A DNA stretch of 64,000 nt from a bacterium (GCA_020444425.1 JAHLLB010000001.1:62001-126000), one strand, 5' to 3'; positions 33,880 through 42,787 are shown, counted from the stretch's first letter. Numbers and translations are program-made. Notes: generated by a model from the sequence alone, not told the origin.

Positions 33880-35292
33880 TCATGTCAATCCGTTGACCAC
33901 TCTATCCATCATCTCTTCAACGGTGTTGAACACCTTGGACGCCGCGTTGTAGGCGTACTGCGTGTTGATCATCGCCGACATCTCTTCGTCCAGGTTTACA
34001 CCGGTGTATTCCTGCTGCAGGTTTTCCGTCTGCTGCAACGCGGCTTCCGAGGTTTCATAACGCAGATCGGCGTTCTGCACCACGGTGCCGATATCCGAAA
34101 CCATGGTCGCGTATCGGCTGTTGATGGTGCGGCTGTCGCCCCACGGATTCGCGAACTGCAACTCGTACATGTCGTGGGCGAGGTCGTTGGCGCCGGTCGC
34201 GCTCAGGCGGGAGGCCGCAACCTTGTCCACGTTTTCAAGAATTTCTTCGTCCACCTCCAGCGAGCGCGCGCCGGTGACATCATCGCGGAAGAACACATTC
34301 CCCGTCGTGCCGTCGTGGCCGATACCTTCGATATGCGCAGCGTTAACTGTTGAGCGGACTGCGTCGGCGAGTGTGTCCAGTTCCGCAAGGATGTCGCCGA
34401 TCTCATCACGTGTCTGCAGCATGCCGTAGATGTAACCGCTGCTGATCGACACCTCGTTTCCGTTATCCGACCAGACGAAGTTGCCGCCATTCTTGCCGAG
34501 ACTGCCGTCGCCGACGCCCTGCCAGGCCAGTTCGCGGTAGGAATCACGGTGGACGATTTCCTCGCTGCCGATGTAGACGTTCGCCGCGCCGGTGCCCTCG
34601 TATTCGACGTGGATGTTGACCAGTGAGGACAGGTCTTTCAGCAACAACTCGCGCGCGTCCAGCAGGTCGTTCGGAACCTGCCCGGAGGCGACCAGATCGG
34701 CGATCTGCTCGTTGAGGTTGGCGATGCGGGCGGCGTACAGGTTGATTGATCCCGCCTGCGACATCATCTCCGTGTTGATCTGTTCCCGCTGCGAATCCAT
34801 GCTGCTGTAGGTGGTCGCCATCGAATAGCCAAGGTCTTTGGCGGCGGTGATGACGGCCGTGCGTGCGGACGCATTGTCCGCATCGTTGGCGAGATCTTCC
34901 CACGAGTTCCAGAAATTGTCCAGTGCGGTGCCGATACCGTAGTCGCCCAGTTCGTTGAGCGTTTCTTCAACCCGCCTCATGCTATCGCGCTGTCCGGTCC
35001 AGCGTCCGACAAGGCTTGAGTCCGAGCGTTCCTGGCGGCTGATGTACTCCACCTGCGCACGCTGAATGCCGAGGACCTCGACACCCTGTCCGTACGTCCC
35101 GTTGATGCCGGGGAGTCCAGCTCTCGCGCCGAGCACGGTGCGCTGGCGGTGGTAACCGAGCGTGTCCACGTTCGCCACGTTGTGGCTGATCGTGTTCAGG
35201 CTGTTCTGGTGCGACAGCAACGCATCGCGCGCCATCGCCAGCTGCGCACTCAGGTTGAGGCCCTGACTTCCGCGTGTGTTGATGCTGTACAT
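33880..35292 (-). CDS. flgK: Hook-associated protein FlgK (HAP1)
   Basis: FlgK is the first junction protein at the hook tip. The rod-type N-terminus is intact (LNLSAQLAMARDALLSHQNS, then ISHNVANVDTLGYHRQR). The C-terminus has the usual NLQQEYTGVNLDEEMSAMIN and YAYNAASKVFNTVEEMMDR. Its 470 residues are on the short side of the family. GAGG lies 7 bases upstream of the ATG. The spacer towards flgN contains a GGACTCA stutter repeat. Confidence 0.94.
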   Translation of the reverse strand: MYSINTRGSQGLNLSAQLAMARDALLSHQNSLNTISHNVANVDTLGYHRQRTVLGARAGLPGINGTYGQGVEVLGIQRAQVEYISRQERSDSSLVGRWTGQRDSMRRVEETLNELGDYGIGTALDNFWNSWEDLANDADNASARTAVITAAKDLGYSMATTYSSMDSQREQINTEMMSQAGSINLYAARIANLNEQIADLVASGQVPNDLLDARELLLKDLSSLVNIHVEYEGTGAANVYIGSEEIVHRDSYRELAWQGVGDGSLGKNGGNFVWSDNGNEVSISSGYIYGMLQTRDEIGDILAELDTLADAVRSTVNAAHIEGIGHDGTTGNVFFRDDVTGARSLEVDEEILENVDKVAASRLSATGANDLAHDMYELQFANPWGDSRTINSRYATMVSDIGTVVQNADLRYETSEAALQQTENLQQEYTGVNLDEEMSAMINTQYAYNAASKVFNTVEEMMDRVVNGLT

Positions 35293-35337
35293 GGCTCACC
35301 TCGTCTCTCGCCTCAGGTCTGTCGTCGTGCGTCACGG

Positions 35338-35385
35338 CTGATTCGTCGTCACTCAGGACTCAGGACTCAAGACTCAGGACTAGTT
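35338..35385. repeat. ACTCAGG stutter repeat between flgN and flgK
   Basis: Four imperfect copies of a 9-base ACTCAGGACTC-type unit occupy most of the 93-base spacer. This belongs to the same intergenic family as the stutters at 10621, 16421, 40030, 48930 and 63890. Confidence 0.65.
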
Positions 35386-35889
35386 TCACAACGTCTTGTT
35401 CACCATCAGGCTGCGGCGATCCTGGCCGTGCAGACGGCCGTCCTTCTCGTACGTCACGTCGCGCAGGTTTTCATCAATCAGGATGTCGATGGTGCGATGG
35501 TTGATGTTCAGCGACCGCTTGATCAGGTACTGGTTGACCTGATTCGCGCGGCGGATGCGGCTGACCAGTCCGTTCAGGTTCATCTTGGACTGCCGCAGCT
35601 CGCTGGAGACCGTGCCGAGACTCATTTCGACCAGGCGGGTGATCGTCAGCTCGCTTTCCTTGATCTCCATGTTGCTGGCGATCTTCCGGACTTTGCCGAT
35701 GCGCTGGTCTTCAAGCGTTCGGATCTGCTCAATCAGCTCTTCCTGCTTCGCGACGGTGGCTTCAAAATCTTCCACCTCGTTGCGCACGAGCATCGACTTC
35801 TGCTCTTCAAGCAGGTTGAGAAAGTCGTTGAGCAGCGCTTCTTCCCGCTTGATGATGTCAATCAGCGCGCTGATCAGCTCCGTTTCCAT
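35386..35889 (-). CDS. flgN: Flagellar export chaperone FlgN
   Basis: FlgN is the cytoplasmic chaperone for FlgK and FlgL. The 167-residue protein is almost entirely helical, with the FlgN-like opening LIDIIKREEALLNDFLNLLE and a coiled-coil centre (VAKQEELIEQIRTLEDQR). It directly precedes its clients flgK and flgL, which supports the call. GGAGG lies 4 bases before the ATG. The first codons overlap the end of flgJ by 16 bases. Confidence 0.85.
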   Translation of the reverse strand: METELISALIDIIKREEALLNDFLNLLEEQKSMLVRNEVEDFEATVAKQEELIEQIRTLEDQRIGKVRKIASNMEIKESELTITRLVEMSLGTVSSELRQSKMNLNGLVSRIRRANQVNQYLIKRSLNINHRTIDILIDENLRDVTYEKDGRLHGQDRRSLMVNKTL

Positions 35890-36764
35890 GGTTCCTCCAC
35901 GGCATCGCCGCTTTTATCTATGGATCGAGTGTTGTTCTGGATGAATTCACGTGCATTTTTAACCGCGTCGCCTTCACGTGTGAGCGACTGCTGCGGTCCC
36001 GACCCGGCAAGCCAAGACAGGATTTTGCGCACGTAGGATTGCGTTTCCTCGAACGGCGGAATGCCGTCATAGCGATCGACCGCTCCGGGCCCGGCGTTGT
36101 ATGCCGCCAGCGCCTTGGGCACATCTCCGCTGTATCGTTCCAGCATCTGGCTCAGGTAGCGCACGCCACCGTCAATGTTCTGCACCGGGTCAAACGGGTT
36201 CGTCACGCCGAGGGAATCAGCGGTTTCCGGCATCAGCTGCATCAACCCCATCGCACCGGCGTGCGAGATGGCGGTGGTATTCCAATCAGATTCGGCACGG
36301 ATGACCGATTCAACGATTTGTTTGTCGACGCCGTACTTCTCCGCGACCGCATTCGCGAGGTGCATCAGGTCCAACGGGGCACCGTCAGCCCGTGCTGCGC
36401 TTGCTGGATTGATACCTTCGGGCATCACGGGTTGACTGGTCGCATCAACCTCGCTGTACGGTTCCTGCCCTCGCCGTTCCATTAACTGGCGGTAGATGAG
36501 GTCGGTGATGCCCAGAGCGCCCTGTCCGGCGAGTTGATCGCCGAGGACTTCGGTGAACATTCCGTTATAAACTTCACCGCCGAGCCCTTCGCCGCCGATC
36601 ATGCTGGTCGAGCCCTGCATCTGCTTGACCATGTACTGCGCGAAGTGGGCTTCGAAGCCGCGCGCGGCCTTGAAGGTTTCCGGGTCGGTGACGTTGCGCG
36701 GGACTGGCTGTTCGAGCCATGCGCCGCTGACACCACCGGGCAGATTTGTCGAAAAGCCGCTCAT
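35874..36764 (-). CDS. flgJ: FlgJ rod protein fused to an SLT lytic transglycosylase
   Basis: FlgJ caps the growing rod and opens peptidoglycan. Residues 28-98 are the rod-binding domain (FKAARGFEAHFAQYMVKQMQ; GALGITDLIYRQLM). Residues 130-255 are a soluble lytic transglycosylase domain with RAESDWNTTAISHAGAMGLM (catalytic E158), LMPETA and ALAAYNAGPGAVDRY. The enterobacterial protein instead carries a glucosaminidase domain, so this is the alternative fusion type. It starts inside the flgI stop (TGATG). Confidence 0.92.
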   Translation of the reverse strand: MSGFSTNLPGGVSGAWLEQPVPRNVTDPETFKAARGFEAHFAQYMVKQMQGSTSMIGGEGLGGEVYNGMFTEVLGDQLAGQGALGITDLIYRQLMERRGQEPYSEVDATSQPVMPEGINPASAARADGAPLDLMHLANAVAEKYGVDKQIVESVIRAESDWNTTAISHAGAMGLMQLMPETADSLGVTNPFDPVQNIDGGVRYLSQMLERYSGDVPKALAAYNAGPGAVDRYDGIPPFEETQSYVRKILSWLAGSGPQQSLTREGDAVKNAREFIQNNTRSIDKSGDAVEEPWKRS

Positions 36765-37891
36765 CAGATAATCACCAGTTCGCCACGCAGGGCACCGGCC
36801 TGTTGCAGGGCTTGAAAAATCGCGATGATGTCACGCGGGGTAACACCGAGACTGTTCAGCGCCGCCGCGACATCGCCCACATTTGCCGCCTCCTCCATCA
36901 CCACCACGCCTGTCCCCTGCTCCTCGACTTCGATCTGTGTCGCGTTGCGTGAAACGGTCTGTCCTTGAGAAAATGCTCCCGGCTGGCTGATCACCGGCGT
37001 GTTGACGATGCTGATCGACAACGTGCCGTGGCTGATCGCGACGTTCGAGATGCCGACATCCGCGCCGATGACGACGGTGCCAGTGCGTTCGTTGACCACC
37101 ACTCGCGCCTCGACATCCTGCGTCACCAGCAGCAGCTCCAAGTCGGAGATCTGCGCCATCGTACCTCCGGGATAATCCTCGAGCTTCTCAACAACGACGC
37201 TGACCGGATCCAATGCGCTGGCAACCTCACGCCCGAAAGCGGTGTTGATCGCGTCCGCCATCCGGCGTGCGGTTGTGTAGTCGGGATCATTCAGCACAAA
37301 CTGAATATTCTCCATGTCTTCCAGTGTTTTGCCGGGGGATTGTTCAACGAGGAAGCCATTGGGGATGCGGCCCACGCACGATGCGTTCTTGCGGATGCTG
37401 ACTGCACCCTGTTCGATGTGGAACCCACCGATACTGAGCGGTCCCTGCGCGACGCCGTACACGGTCTGGTCCGTTGCGACCAGAGGCGTCAGCAGCAACG
37501 TGCCGCCCTGCAGGCTGCGTGCGTCCCCGAGTGAAGAGACGGTCACATCCAGCCGTTGGCCGGGCTTGGCGAAATTGTTCAGGGTGCCGGTCACCATGAC
37601 GCCGGCAACGTTTCGCGTGCGGACACGGTCGGAGCTGATGGAAATGCCAAAGCGCTCCATCATGTTGCCCAGCGCCTGGTTCGTGAACAACGAGCGCGGG
37701 CTGTCGCCGGTGCCTTCGAGACCGACAACGATGCCGTAGCCAACCATCGGAATGCCGCCCTGGCCCTCCAGGTTGGCGATGTCCTTGATCCGTTGCTGGC
37801 CAAACGCCGTCAACGTGAACGCCAACAGCAGGGTCGCGACAAGCGCGATCCATGCTGTCCGGCGGTGTATGTTGAGTGGATGGGTTGTCAT
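36764..37891 (-). CDS. flgI: Flagellar P-ring protein FlgI
   Basis: FlgI forms the bushing around the rod in the peptidoglycan layer. A cleavable signal peptide (about 1-31, ending LTLTAFG) is followed by the highly conserved core: RIKDIANLEG, MVGYGIVVGLEGTGDSPRSL, NVAGVMVTG and SLGDARSLQGGTLLLTPL. The C-terminus ends ALNSLGVTPRDIIAIFQALQ. Length is 375 residues. GAGG lies 8 bases before the ATG. Its presence, with flgH, is the clearest sign of a Gram-negative envelope. Confidence 0.96.
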   Translation of the reverse strand: MTTHPLNIHRRTAWIALVATLLLAFTLTAFGQQRIKDIANLEGQGGIPMVGYGIVVGLEGTGDSPRSLFTNQALGNMMERFGISISSDRVRTRNVAGVMVTGTLNNFAKPGQRLDVTVSSLGDARSLQGGTLLLTPLVATDQTVYGVAQGPLSIGGFHIEQGAVSIRKNASCVGRIPNGFLVEQSPGKTLEDMENIQFVLNDPDYTTARRMADAINTAFGREVASALDPVSVVVEKLEDYPGGTMAQISDLELLLVTQDVEARVVVNERTGTVVIGADVGISNVAISHGTLSISIVNTPVISQPGAFSQGQTVSRNATQIEVEEQGTGVVVMEEAANVGDVAAALNSLGVTPRDIIAIFQALQQAGALRGELVII

Positions 37892-37909
37892 CAGACCGTC
37901 CTCACATCC

Positions 37910-38500
37910 TTAGAAGAACCAGTTCCACATGCGGGCCAGAAATCCAGGCTTGCCGGCATCGTTGACCATCCCTTTGCCGGCGTAACTGATCGTCGCATTC
38001 GCGATGTTGTAGCTGTAGACCGTATTGTCCGAGCCGACGTCTTCCGCGCGGACCGTACCGGTGACGGTTGTCGTCTGTGTCTCACCGTTCACTTCCAGCG
38101 TGCGTGTGCCCTGAATGATCAGCAGACCGTTTTCCTGCACCTCCGTCACCACGGCTGTCATCCGGCTTTCCAGCATGTTGCGGCTTTCGGTTTTGCCGGT
38201 GGATTGGTTGCGGTTGGTCAGGTCGCTGTCGAGGCCGAGGGTCGGGATCAGATCGTTGAACGACCCACTGGTGCGGATATCGGCGGAGGTCCGGTTGTCG
38301 GAATTGGTCGTGGTCCCGGTCTCATTCGCGCCCTTGGTGAATTCGACGATGAGCACGGTAATGATGTCGCCCTCGCCGAACGCCTTTTGATCGGAAAACA
38401 TCGACCGGGCGACGACGCCCTTGATGGTTTGCGCCGGGGCGGCAATTGCCGCGGCTAGCACCACGACGATGATAATTCCGGTAATCAGCCAACGGTTCAT
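37910..38500 (-). CDS. flgH: Flagellar L-ring protein FlgH, without a lipobox
   Basis: FlgH forms the outer-membrane ring around the rod. The core is recognisable: FGEGDIITVLIVEFTKGANE, the MTAVVTEVQENGLLIIQG block and GTVRAEDVGSDNTVYSYNIA. Length is 196 residues, shorter than the usual 220-240. Most FlgH proteins are lipoproteins with a cysteine after the signal sequence; here the hydrophobic N-terminus (MNRWLITGIIIVVVLAAAI) runs into APAQTIKG with no cysteine at all. AGGAGG precedes the ATG. Confidence 0.9.
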   Translation of the reverse strand: MNRWLITGIIIVVVLAAAIAAPAQTIKGVVARSMFSDQKAFGEGDIITVLIVEFTKGANETGTTTNSDNRTSADIRTSGSFNDLIPTLGLDSDLTNRNQSTGKTESRNMLESRMTAVVTEVQENGLLIIQGTRTLEVNGETQTTTVTGTVRAEDVGSDNTVYSYNIANATISYAGKGMVNDAGKPGFLARMWNWFF

Positions 38501-38508
38501 GCTTCCTC

Positions 38509-39213
38509 CTACCGGCCGAGTGCGCGGATGATTTCAGCGCGTTTCGGTCCGACCACTCTCACTTTCAGCAACGATCCCAGCTCCTGCTGTTCCACTCGGA
38601 TCGTTTCTCCGGTTCTGCCGTCCTGCAGCGCGACACCTTCCGTTTCCAGCGTCACCGCACCCCGTTGCAGCAGCAGATTGACCTGATCACCACGGCAGAC
38701 TTCCGGTTCAACTTCGACATCCGGCCAGGTCAACACGTCGCCGGGATTCATCGAACGCCGCGCCCGCAACCGGGCTTCGGTGAACGCATCAGGAGATTCG
38801 GGCCAGGGGTGGCGAATCTCTGTGACTTCCCTTCGTTCCCAGCGAAGCGCTTCGGCGGTAATCACATCACCGCGACTGAGCCGTCGATCAACAACCGGTG
38901 TCCATGCAAACGGCATCACCCGGATGCGAAACGGAACTCGCCGCAGGCGAGTGTCGCCGTCCATGACATTCACGTACAGCACCGTTTTCCCACGCGGCAG
39001 CTCCGGACCGTCCAGCGTCCAATGGTCCCCGGCGTCCATCAGCTTCGCGTCGGGCATGGACAGTTCGATCCAATCCACAGGGCAGTCCGTCCACTCGGCG
39101 GCGAGGTAGCCGTCGATGGCGGCGCGCAGACCGGTGGCGGTCTGTTCGCCGGCGACACTGACTCCGGCGAACAGCAGCACGATCAGGGCGATGCTGTGGA
39201 CGGTTCGACTCAT
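38509..39213 (-). CDS. flgA: Flagellar P-ring assembly chaperone FlgA
   Basis: FlgA is a periplasmic chaperone for FlgI. The protein has 234 residues with a signal peptide (about 1-22), an N-terminal domain and a C-terminal SAF-type half (LSRGDVITAEALRWERREVT; LRARRSMNPGDVLTWPDV; RGDQVNLLLQRGAVTLETEG). Its ATG directly abuts the flgG stop (TAAATG). The flgF-G-A-H-I-J order supports the assignment. Confidence 0.9.
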   Translation of the reverse strand: MSRTVHSIALIVLLFAGVSVAGEQTATGLRAAIDGYLAAEWTDCPVDWIELSMPDAKLMDAGDHWTLDGPELPRGKTVLYVNVMDGDTRLRRVPFRIRVMPFAWTPVVDRRLSRGDVITAEALRWERREVTEIRHPWPESPDAFTEARLRARRSMNPGDVLTWPDVEVEPEVCRGDQVNLLLQRGAVTLETEGVALQDGRTGETIRVEQQELGSLLKVRVVGPKRAEIIRALGR

Positions 39214-40005
39214 TTAGCCACGCTTCAGGTTGTTGGCTTCCTGCATCATGCTGTCAGCGGTGCGGATCGCACGTGACGACAGCTCATACGCGCGCTGGGC
39301 GACGATCATGTCGACCATTTCCTCAACCACCGCGACATTCGACGATTCGAGGTAGCCCTGGTTGATCTCCCCAAAGCCTTCCTGGCCGGGGTTGGAGAGG
39401 ATCGGCACGCCGGACGCTTCCGTTTCCTGGAACAGGTTCTGCCCAAGCGCACGCAGGCCGGAGGGGTTGGTAAACCGCGCCAGTTCGATCTGGCCGACTT
39501 CGGTTGACTGAGTGTCGCCATACAGCGACGCGAAGACGTAGCCTTCGCGGTCAATGGTGACGTCAATAGTGTCTTCCGGGATGATGACTTCCGGGTCCAG
39601 CAGGTAGCCGTCGCCGTTGACCACACGTCCGTCCGGGCTGACGCTGAAGTTGCCGTTGCGGGTATAGGCGCTGGATCCATCGGGGCGGATAATCTGGAAG
39701 AAGCCTTCGCCTTCGATGGACAGGTCCAGCTGGTTGCCGGTCTGGGACGGACTGCCCTGGCTGAAGTTCTTTTCGATCGCGACCGGCTTGACGCCGTGAC
39801 CGATCTGCAATTCAGCCGGGACGGTTGTGCCGAGCCCGCGCACGGAGTGTGTCGCCTGGATCGTCTGGTAGATCAGGTCCTGGAACTCGACTTTCGATTT
39901 CTTGTACCCGGTGGTGTTAACGTTCGCCAGGTTGTTGGAAATCGTATCGATCTGCAGCTGTTGCGCGTACATGCCACTGGCGGCTGTACGCAGGGCGCGC
40001 ATCAT
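39214..40005 (-). CDS. flgG: Distal rod protein FlgG
   Basis: FlgG forms the distal rod. The N-terminus MMRALRTAASGMYAQQLQID, followed by ISNNLANVNTTGYKKSKVEF, and the C-terminus SNVAVVEEMVDMIVAQRAYE are textbook. Length is 263 residues, also typical. GGAGG lies about 9 bases upstream. A repeat-rich spacer of 476 bases separates it from flgF, which is unusual since the two are normally adjacent. Confidence 0.96.
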   Translation of the reverse strand: MMRALRTAASGMYAQQLQIDTISNNLANVNTTGYKKSKVEFQDLIYQTIQATHSVRGLGTTVPAELQIGHGVKPVAIEKNFSQGSPSQTGNQLDLSIEGEGFFQIIRPDGSSAYTRNGNFSVSPDGRVVNGDGYLLDPEVIIPEDTIDVTIDREGYVFASLYGDTQSTEVGQIELARFTNPSGLRALGQNLFQETEASGVPILSNPGQEGFGEINQGYLESSNVAVVEEMVDMIVAQRAYELSSRAIRTADSMMQEANNLKRG

Positions 40006-40159
40006 ATGTTGCTCCTCCCCGTGGGGGGTTAGTTCTCGGTACTCGGTTGTTGGTGCTCGGTTGTTGGTAATCGGTAATTGGTTGTCGGTACTCGGTATTC
40101 GGTTATCAGTGGTCAGCGTTCTGCATCTGGACTTGAAAGCTGCCGGTAATCACCCTGTG

Positions 40160-40274
40160 TGTCATCCTGAAGCCGCAGGCTGAAGGATCTGCTTTCCATT
40201 GTGTCAAGGGTTCCGTAACACGGCTTCGCTTGTGGTTTCTTCAACCAGATCCTTCACTTCGTTCAGGATGACAC
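40160..40274. repeat. Inverted intergenic repeat pair with GTCATCCTGAA ends
   Basis: The left arm (40160-40191) begins TGTCATCCTGAAG and ends TGAAGGATCTG. The right arm (40246-40274) runs CAGATCCTTCA to TTCAGGATGACAC, the reverse complement with differences in the middle. The loop is about 54 bases. A further right-arm copy lies at 40328-40355. Confidence 0.8.
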
Positions 40275-40362
40275 CTGAAAACCAGTTGTGAGTTATGAGG
40301 TGTGAGTTGTGAGTAACTTATTTCTGCCAGATCCTTCACTTCGTTCAGGATGACAACCTCTA

Positions 40363-40480
40363 CCACTCACATCTCGTATCTCACATCTCGTATCTCACAT
40401 CTCGTATCGCATATCTCGTATCTCACATCTCACATCTCGTATCTCACATCTCGTATCTCACATCTCATATCTCACATCTC
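40363..40480. repeat. Tandem CATCTCGTATCTCA stutter
   Basis: About a dozen imperfect 7-9 base units (CATCTCGTAT, CTCACATCTC and variants) run almost to the flgF stop. Unit length varies, so it is not a strict microsatellite, and there are no spacers, so it is not a CRISPR. Confidence 0.8.
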
Positions 40481-40481
40481 A

Positions 40482-41219
40482 TCAGAACCTCGGCACTCGG
40501 TCGATGAGACGGCCAAGCGTGCTATCCTGCGACAGCATCGCGCGTTGCGAGGTGTCGTAGTTCCGGTTCAGGGCGATCATCTCGACCATTTCCTGCACCA
40601 CGTTGACGTTGGACGCTTCCACGTGTTCCTGGTGCACGGTGGTCGATTCAACGGCGTTCAGGATGTCGTCGGTGTCCTTGCGGTACAGGTTGTCGCCGAC
40701 TTTGGTGATCGTGTCCGGGTTTTCAACATCTGCGATCATGAACTTGGTCGTAACCTGTCCGTCCACGTGGATCACGCCGGTATCATCGGCGAAGAACAAG
40801 CCATCGGGAATGCGCACCGGGGTCATGCTTTCGTCGAGGACTTTGTATCCGCTGGAGGCGACCAGCTCGCGGTTGTCGTTGATGTGGAAGCGGCCATCAC
40901 GGGTGAGGAACGTCTGGCCTTCGTCATCCTGCACGACGAAAAACCCGCGTCCCTTGAGCGCGAAGTCGGTCTTGCGTCCAGTCGGACTGATCGCGCCCTG
41001 TTCCCAGTCGGTGTAGAGGCCTTCGTTCAGCCGTTCCACCTGTTTCGCCTGACCGTCAATTCCGGGCTGGGTCAGCTCGTTGTTCAACGTGAAGCTGAAA
41101 AAGCGGCGGTCCGCCTTGAACGACGTGGTGGACGCATTCGCAAGGTTGTTCGAGATGTTGGTCAGCTTGTGATAGCGGGGCAACATCCCGGCTGCGCTGT
41201 GGTAAATCCCTCGAATCAT
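40482..41219 (-). CDS. flgF: Flagellar basal-body rod protein FlgF
   Basis: FlgF is a proximal rod protein. The N-terminus (RGIYHSAAGMLPRYHKLTNI, then SNNLANASTTSFKADRRFF) and C-terminus (SNVNVVQEMVEMIALNRNYD) carry the rod/hook family motifs. Its 245 residues suit FlgF, and its place directly before flgG-flgA-flgH-flgI supports it over a second FlgG. AGGGA lies 7 bases upstream of the ATG. A sigma-54 type site is found about 45 bases upstream, so it opens the flgF-flgL transcript. Confidence 0.9.
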   Translation of the reverse strand: MIRGIYHSAAGMLPRYHKLTNISNNLANASTTSFKADRRFFSFTLNNELTQPGIDGQAKQVERLNEGLYTDWEQGAISPTGRKTDFALKGRGFFVVQDDEGQTFLTRDGRFHINDNRELVASSGYKVLDESMTPVRIPDGLFFADDTGVIHVDGQVTTKFMIADVENPDTITKVGDNLYRKDTDDILNAVESTTVHQEHVEASNVNVVQEMVEMIALNRNYDTSQRAMLSQDSTLGRLIDRVPRF

Positions 41220-41260
41220 GGTCGGTCCCTGAGTTGATCGCAGAGCCTTTCACAGAGGGA

Positions 41261-41280
41261 TTGGCAAATGGTGTGCCGAA
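41261..41280 (-). promoter_or_regulatory. Sigma-54 promoter of the flgF operon
   Basis: On the minus strand the site reads TTCGGCACACCATTTGCC, a GG-N10-GC element with near-consensus GGCAC and TTTGC boxes. It lies about 45 bases before the flgF ATG. Confidence 0.72.
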
Positions 41281-41434
41281 TGAGAAACGAGTAGCTAAAA
41301 GGTGGTATGGAAAGAGGTTACAACGTAGTATCAACGCAATCGAAAGGAAGCCGGGCCGAGCATGCTTGCCTGATCGTACGGAAGAAAGTGCCGTACACCG
41401 GAAGAGATCCGGATTGCGGGGTACAGCAGGTTGA

Positions 41435-42787
41435 TTACGGTTCCGCGGTGACGCCTTCCATCTGCAGCGCCATGCGGATTTCATCCTGGCTCTTGCCGGT
41501 TACCTCGGCGATTTCACGAACGGAATTGCCGCTGTTGTGCATGTCGACAACCATCTTGCGCGTTTCTGCTGAGACATCCATTTCGCGGCCTTTCGGCTTC
41601 ACACCGTTGGGCTTTTCACCAGCGAGTTCAGCTTCCAGCGAGCCGGTGGCGTCCTCATCTTCGTCGTTCTCGTCGCCCCAGAACACAGCGTCCTCGCGAG
41701 CATCAGCGGGTTGTTCTCCCTTTTCCTTCTTGCGGGTTCGATGGAAGAGCAGGCCACCCGCGATAGCACCGGTAACGATCAGTGCAATCACGATAATGAT
41801 CAACACTCGGGTATCGAAGAACTGCATTGGCGTGCCGTTGCCGTCGAACGTAATTCCAGAGGATTCGCCGCGCTGCTGAACATTGGATGCGTTGCGAACA
41901 AATGCCTGATCTCCGCTGCCGGTCCCATCACCCTGTCCCTGGGCGAGTGGCGGAACACTTGCGTCATCCGACCGCAGCACCATCTCCCACATGTCTTCTG
42001 CTTTATCCTGCTCACCCCGGCGCTGGTGCCACAGGGCGATGCTGGTTGCGGCGGCGGACATGGTCTGACGGTATTCCAATGCTTTCTCGTATTCCTGTTT
42101 CGCGCCGGACTCATCCCCTTCAGCTTCCTTGAGATTACCCATCAACAAGCGGCCCCACGGATACGAGTCCGTGTTCTCGGGGATCTGCTCGATGGTTTCT
42201 TTCGCCTGCTCGTTGCGGCCCTGCAGCTTGTGCAACTGGGCGAGCATCAACAGGTCGGCGTCGCTGAGTTGATCCTCGATTTGTGCAGGTTCGGGTTCAG
42301 GCTCAGGTTCCGCTTCTTCGACGGGTTGTGGCGTTTGCGTCCGGGTCTGCGGTTGAGTTGCGGTGTGGCGTTCCGCCTGAACCGGTTGCGGCGGTTCTCC
42401 AGTGGGACGCAGCATCAGCAGCCACATCCCCGCGCCGGCGCGTCGCAACGAGGCCTTTGCCGGTTTCTTGCAGGTCAGGGATAGTGTGCTGTTGTCGACG
42501 TCGATCGCGGTCAGGAGTTGTGAGGACGGCACCACGGCATCGTTGAAAAACGGTGAGGTGCCTTGCAGCTGAATGGTCTGGCCGGACGCGGTGGTGATCC
42601 GCAGTGACAGGTCCTGATCGAAGGTGAGGGTGAGCAGCTCGCCGTCGTCCATTGCGGTGCTTCTCACCTGCAACAGCGATACCGCCCGGGCAGTACCTAT
42701 CCACCCTGCCAGCAGGACGCACGCCAGCAGCAACCGCAGCAGTGCGGATTTTGTCTGGATCAGCGCCATGTGTTTCGCGTGGACCAT
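41435..42787 (-). CDS. Membrane-anchored TPR protein with C-terminal helix-turn-helix-like domain
   Basis: The 450-residue protein is not a named flagellar gene. A signal peptide or anchor (about 1-35) is followed by a beta-rich region (about 36-115). A proline/glutamate-rich linker follows, then TPR-like helices (about 170-270). A transmembrane segment (about 328-348) and an acidic stretch lead to a C-terminal homeodomain-like helix-turn-helix (SGNSVREIAEVTGKSQDEIR). The layout recalls FimV-like or DUF6115-containing proteins. ATG at 42787 is chosen over a start 111 bases further upstream because a sigma-54 type site lies between the two. It may link envelope location with flagellar placement, which is inference. 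Confidence 0.65.
   Translation of the reverse strand: MVHAKHMALIQTKSALLRLLLACVLLAGWIGTARAVSLLQVRSTAMDDGELLTLTFDQDLSLRITTASGQTIQLQGTSPFFNDAVVPSSQLLTAIDVDNSTLSLTCKKPAKASLRRAGAGMWLLMLRPTGEPPQPVQAERHTATQPQTRTQTPQPVEEAEPEPEPEPAQIEDQLSDADLLMLAQLHKLQGRNEQAKETIEQIPENTDSYPWGRLLMGNLKEAEGDESGAKQEYEKALEYRQTMSAAATSIALWHQRRGEQDKAEDMWEMVLRSDDASVPPLAQGQGDGTGSGDQAFVRNASNVQQRGESSGITFDGNGTPMQFFDTRVLIIIVIALIVTGAIAGGLLFHRTRKKEKGEQPADAREDAVFWGDENDEDEDATGSLEAELAGEKPNGVKPKGREMDVSAETRKMVVDMHNSGNSVREIAEVTGKSQDEIRMALQMEGVTAEP

Larger units (their letters stand above)
40006..40481. other. Repeat-filled 476-base spacer between flgF and flgG
   Basis: No reading frame is supported here. From left to right it holds: a CGGTACTCGGTT-type stutter (40030-40118); an inverted pair of TCATCCTGAA/TTCAGGATGA repeats (40160-40274); a TGTGAGTTGTGAGT stutter (40284-40317); a third direct copy of the second repeat (40328-40355); and a long CATCTCGTATCTCA stutter (40363-40480). 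It is the longest non-coding stretch of the window. Confidence 0.85.

Noticed and set aside
40176..40190. Sigma-54 site upstream of flgG
   Set aside because: The GC-N10-CC match in the CCGGTAATCAC stretch nearby has neither a TTGC nor a TGGCAC box and could arise by chance in GC-rich DNA.
40363..40480. Possible CRISPR array
   Set aside because: Units are only 7-9 bases, vary in length and have no unique spacers; no cas gene is nearby.
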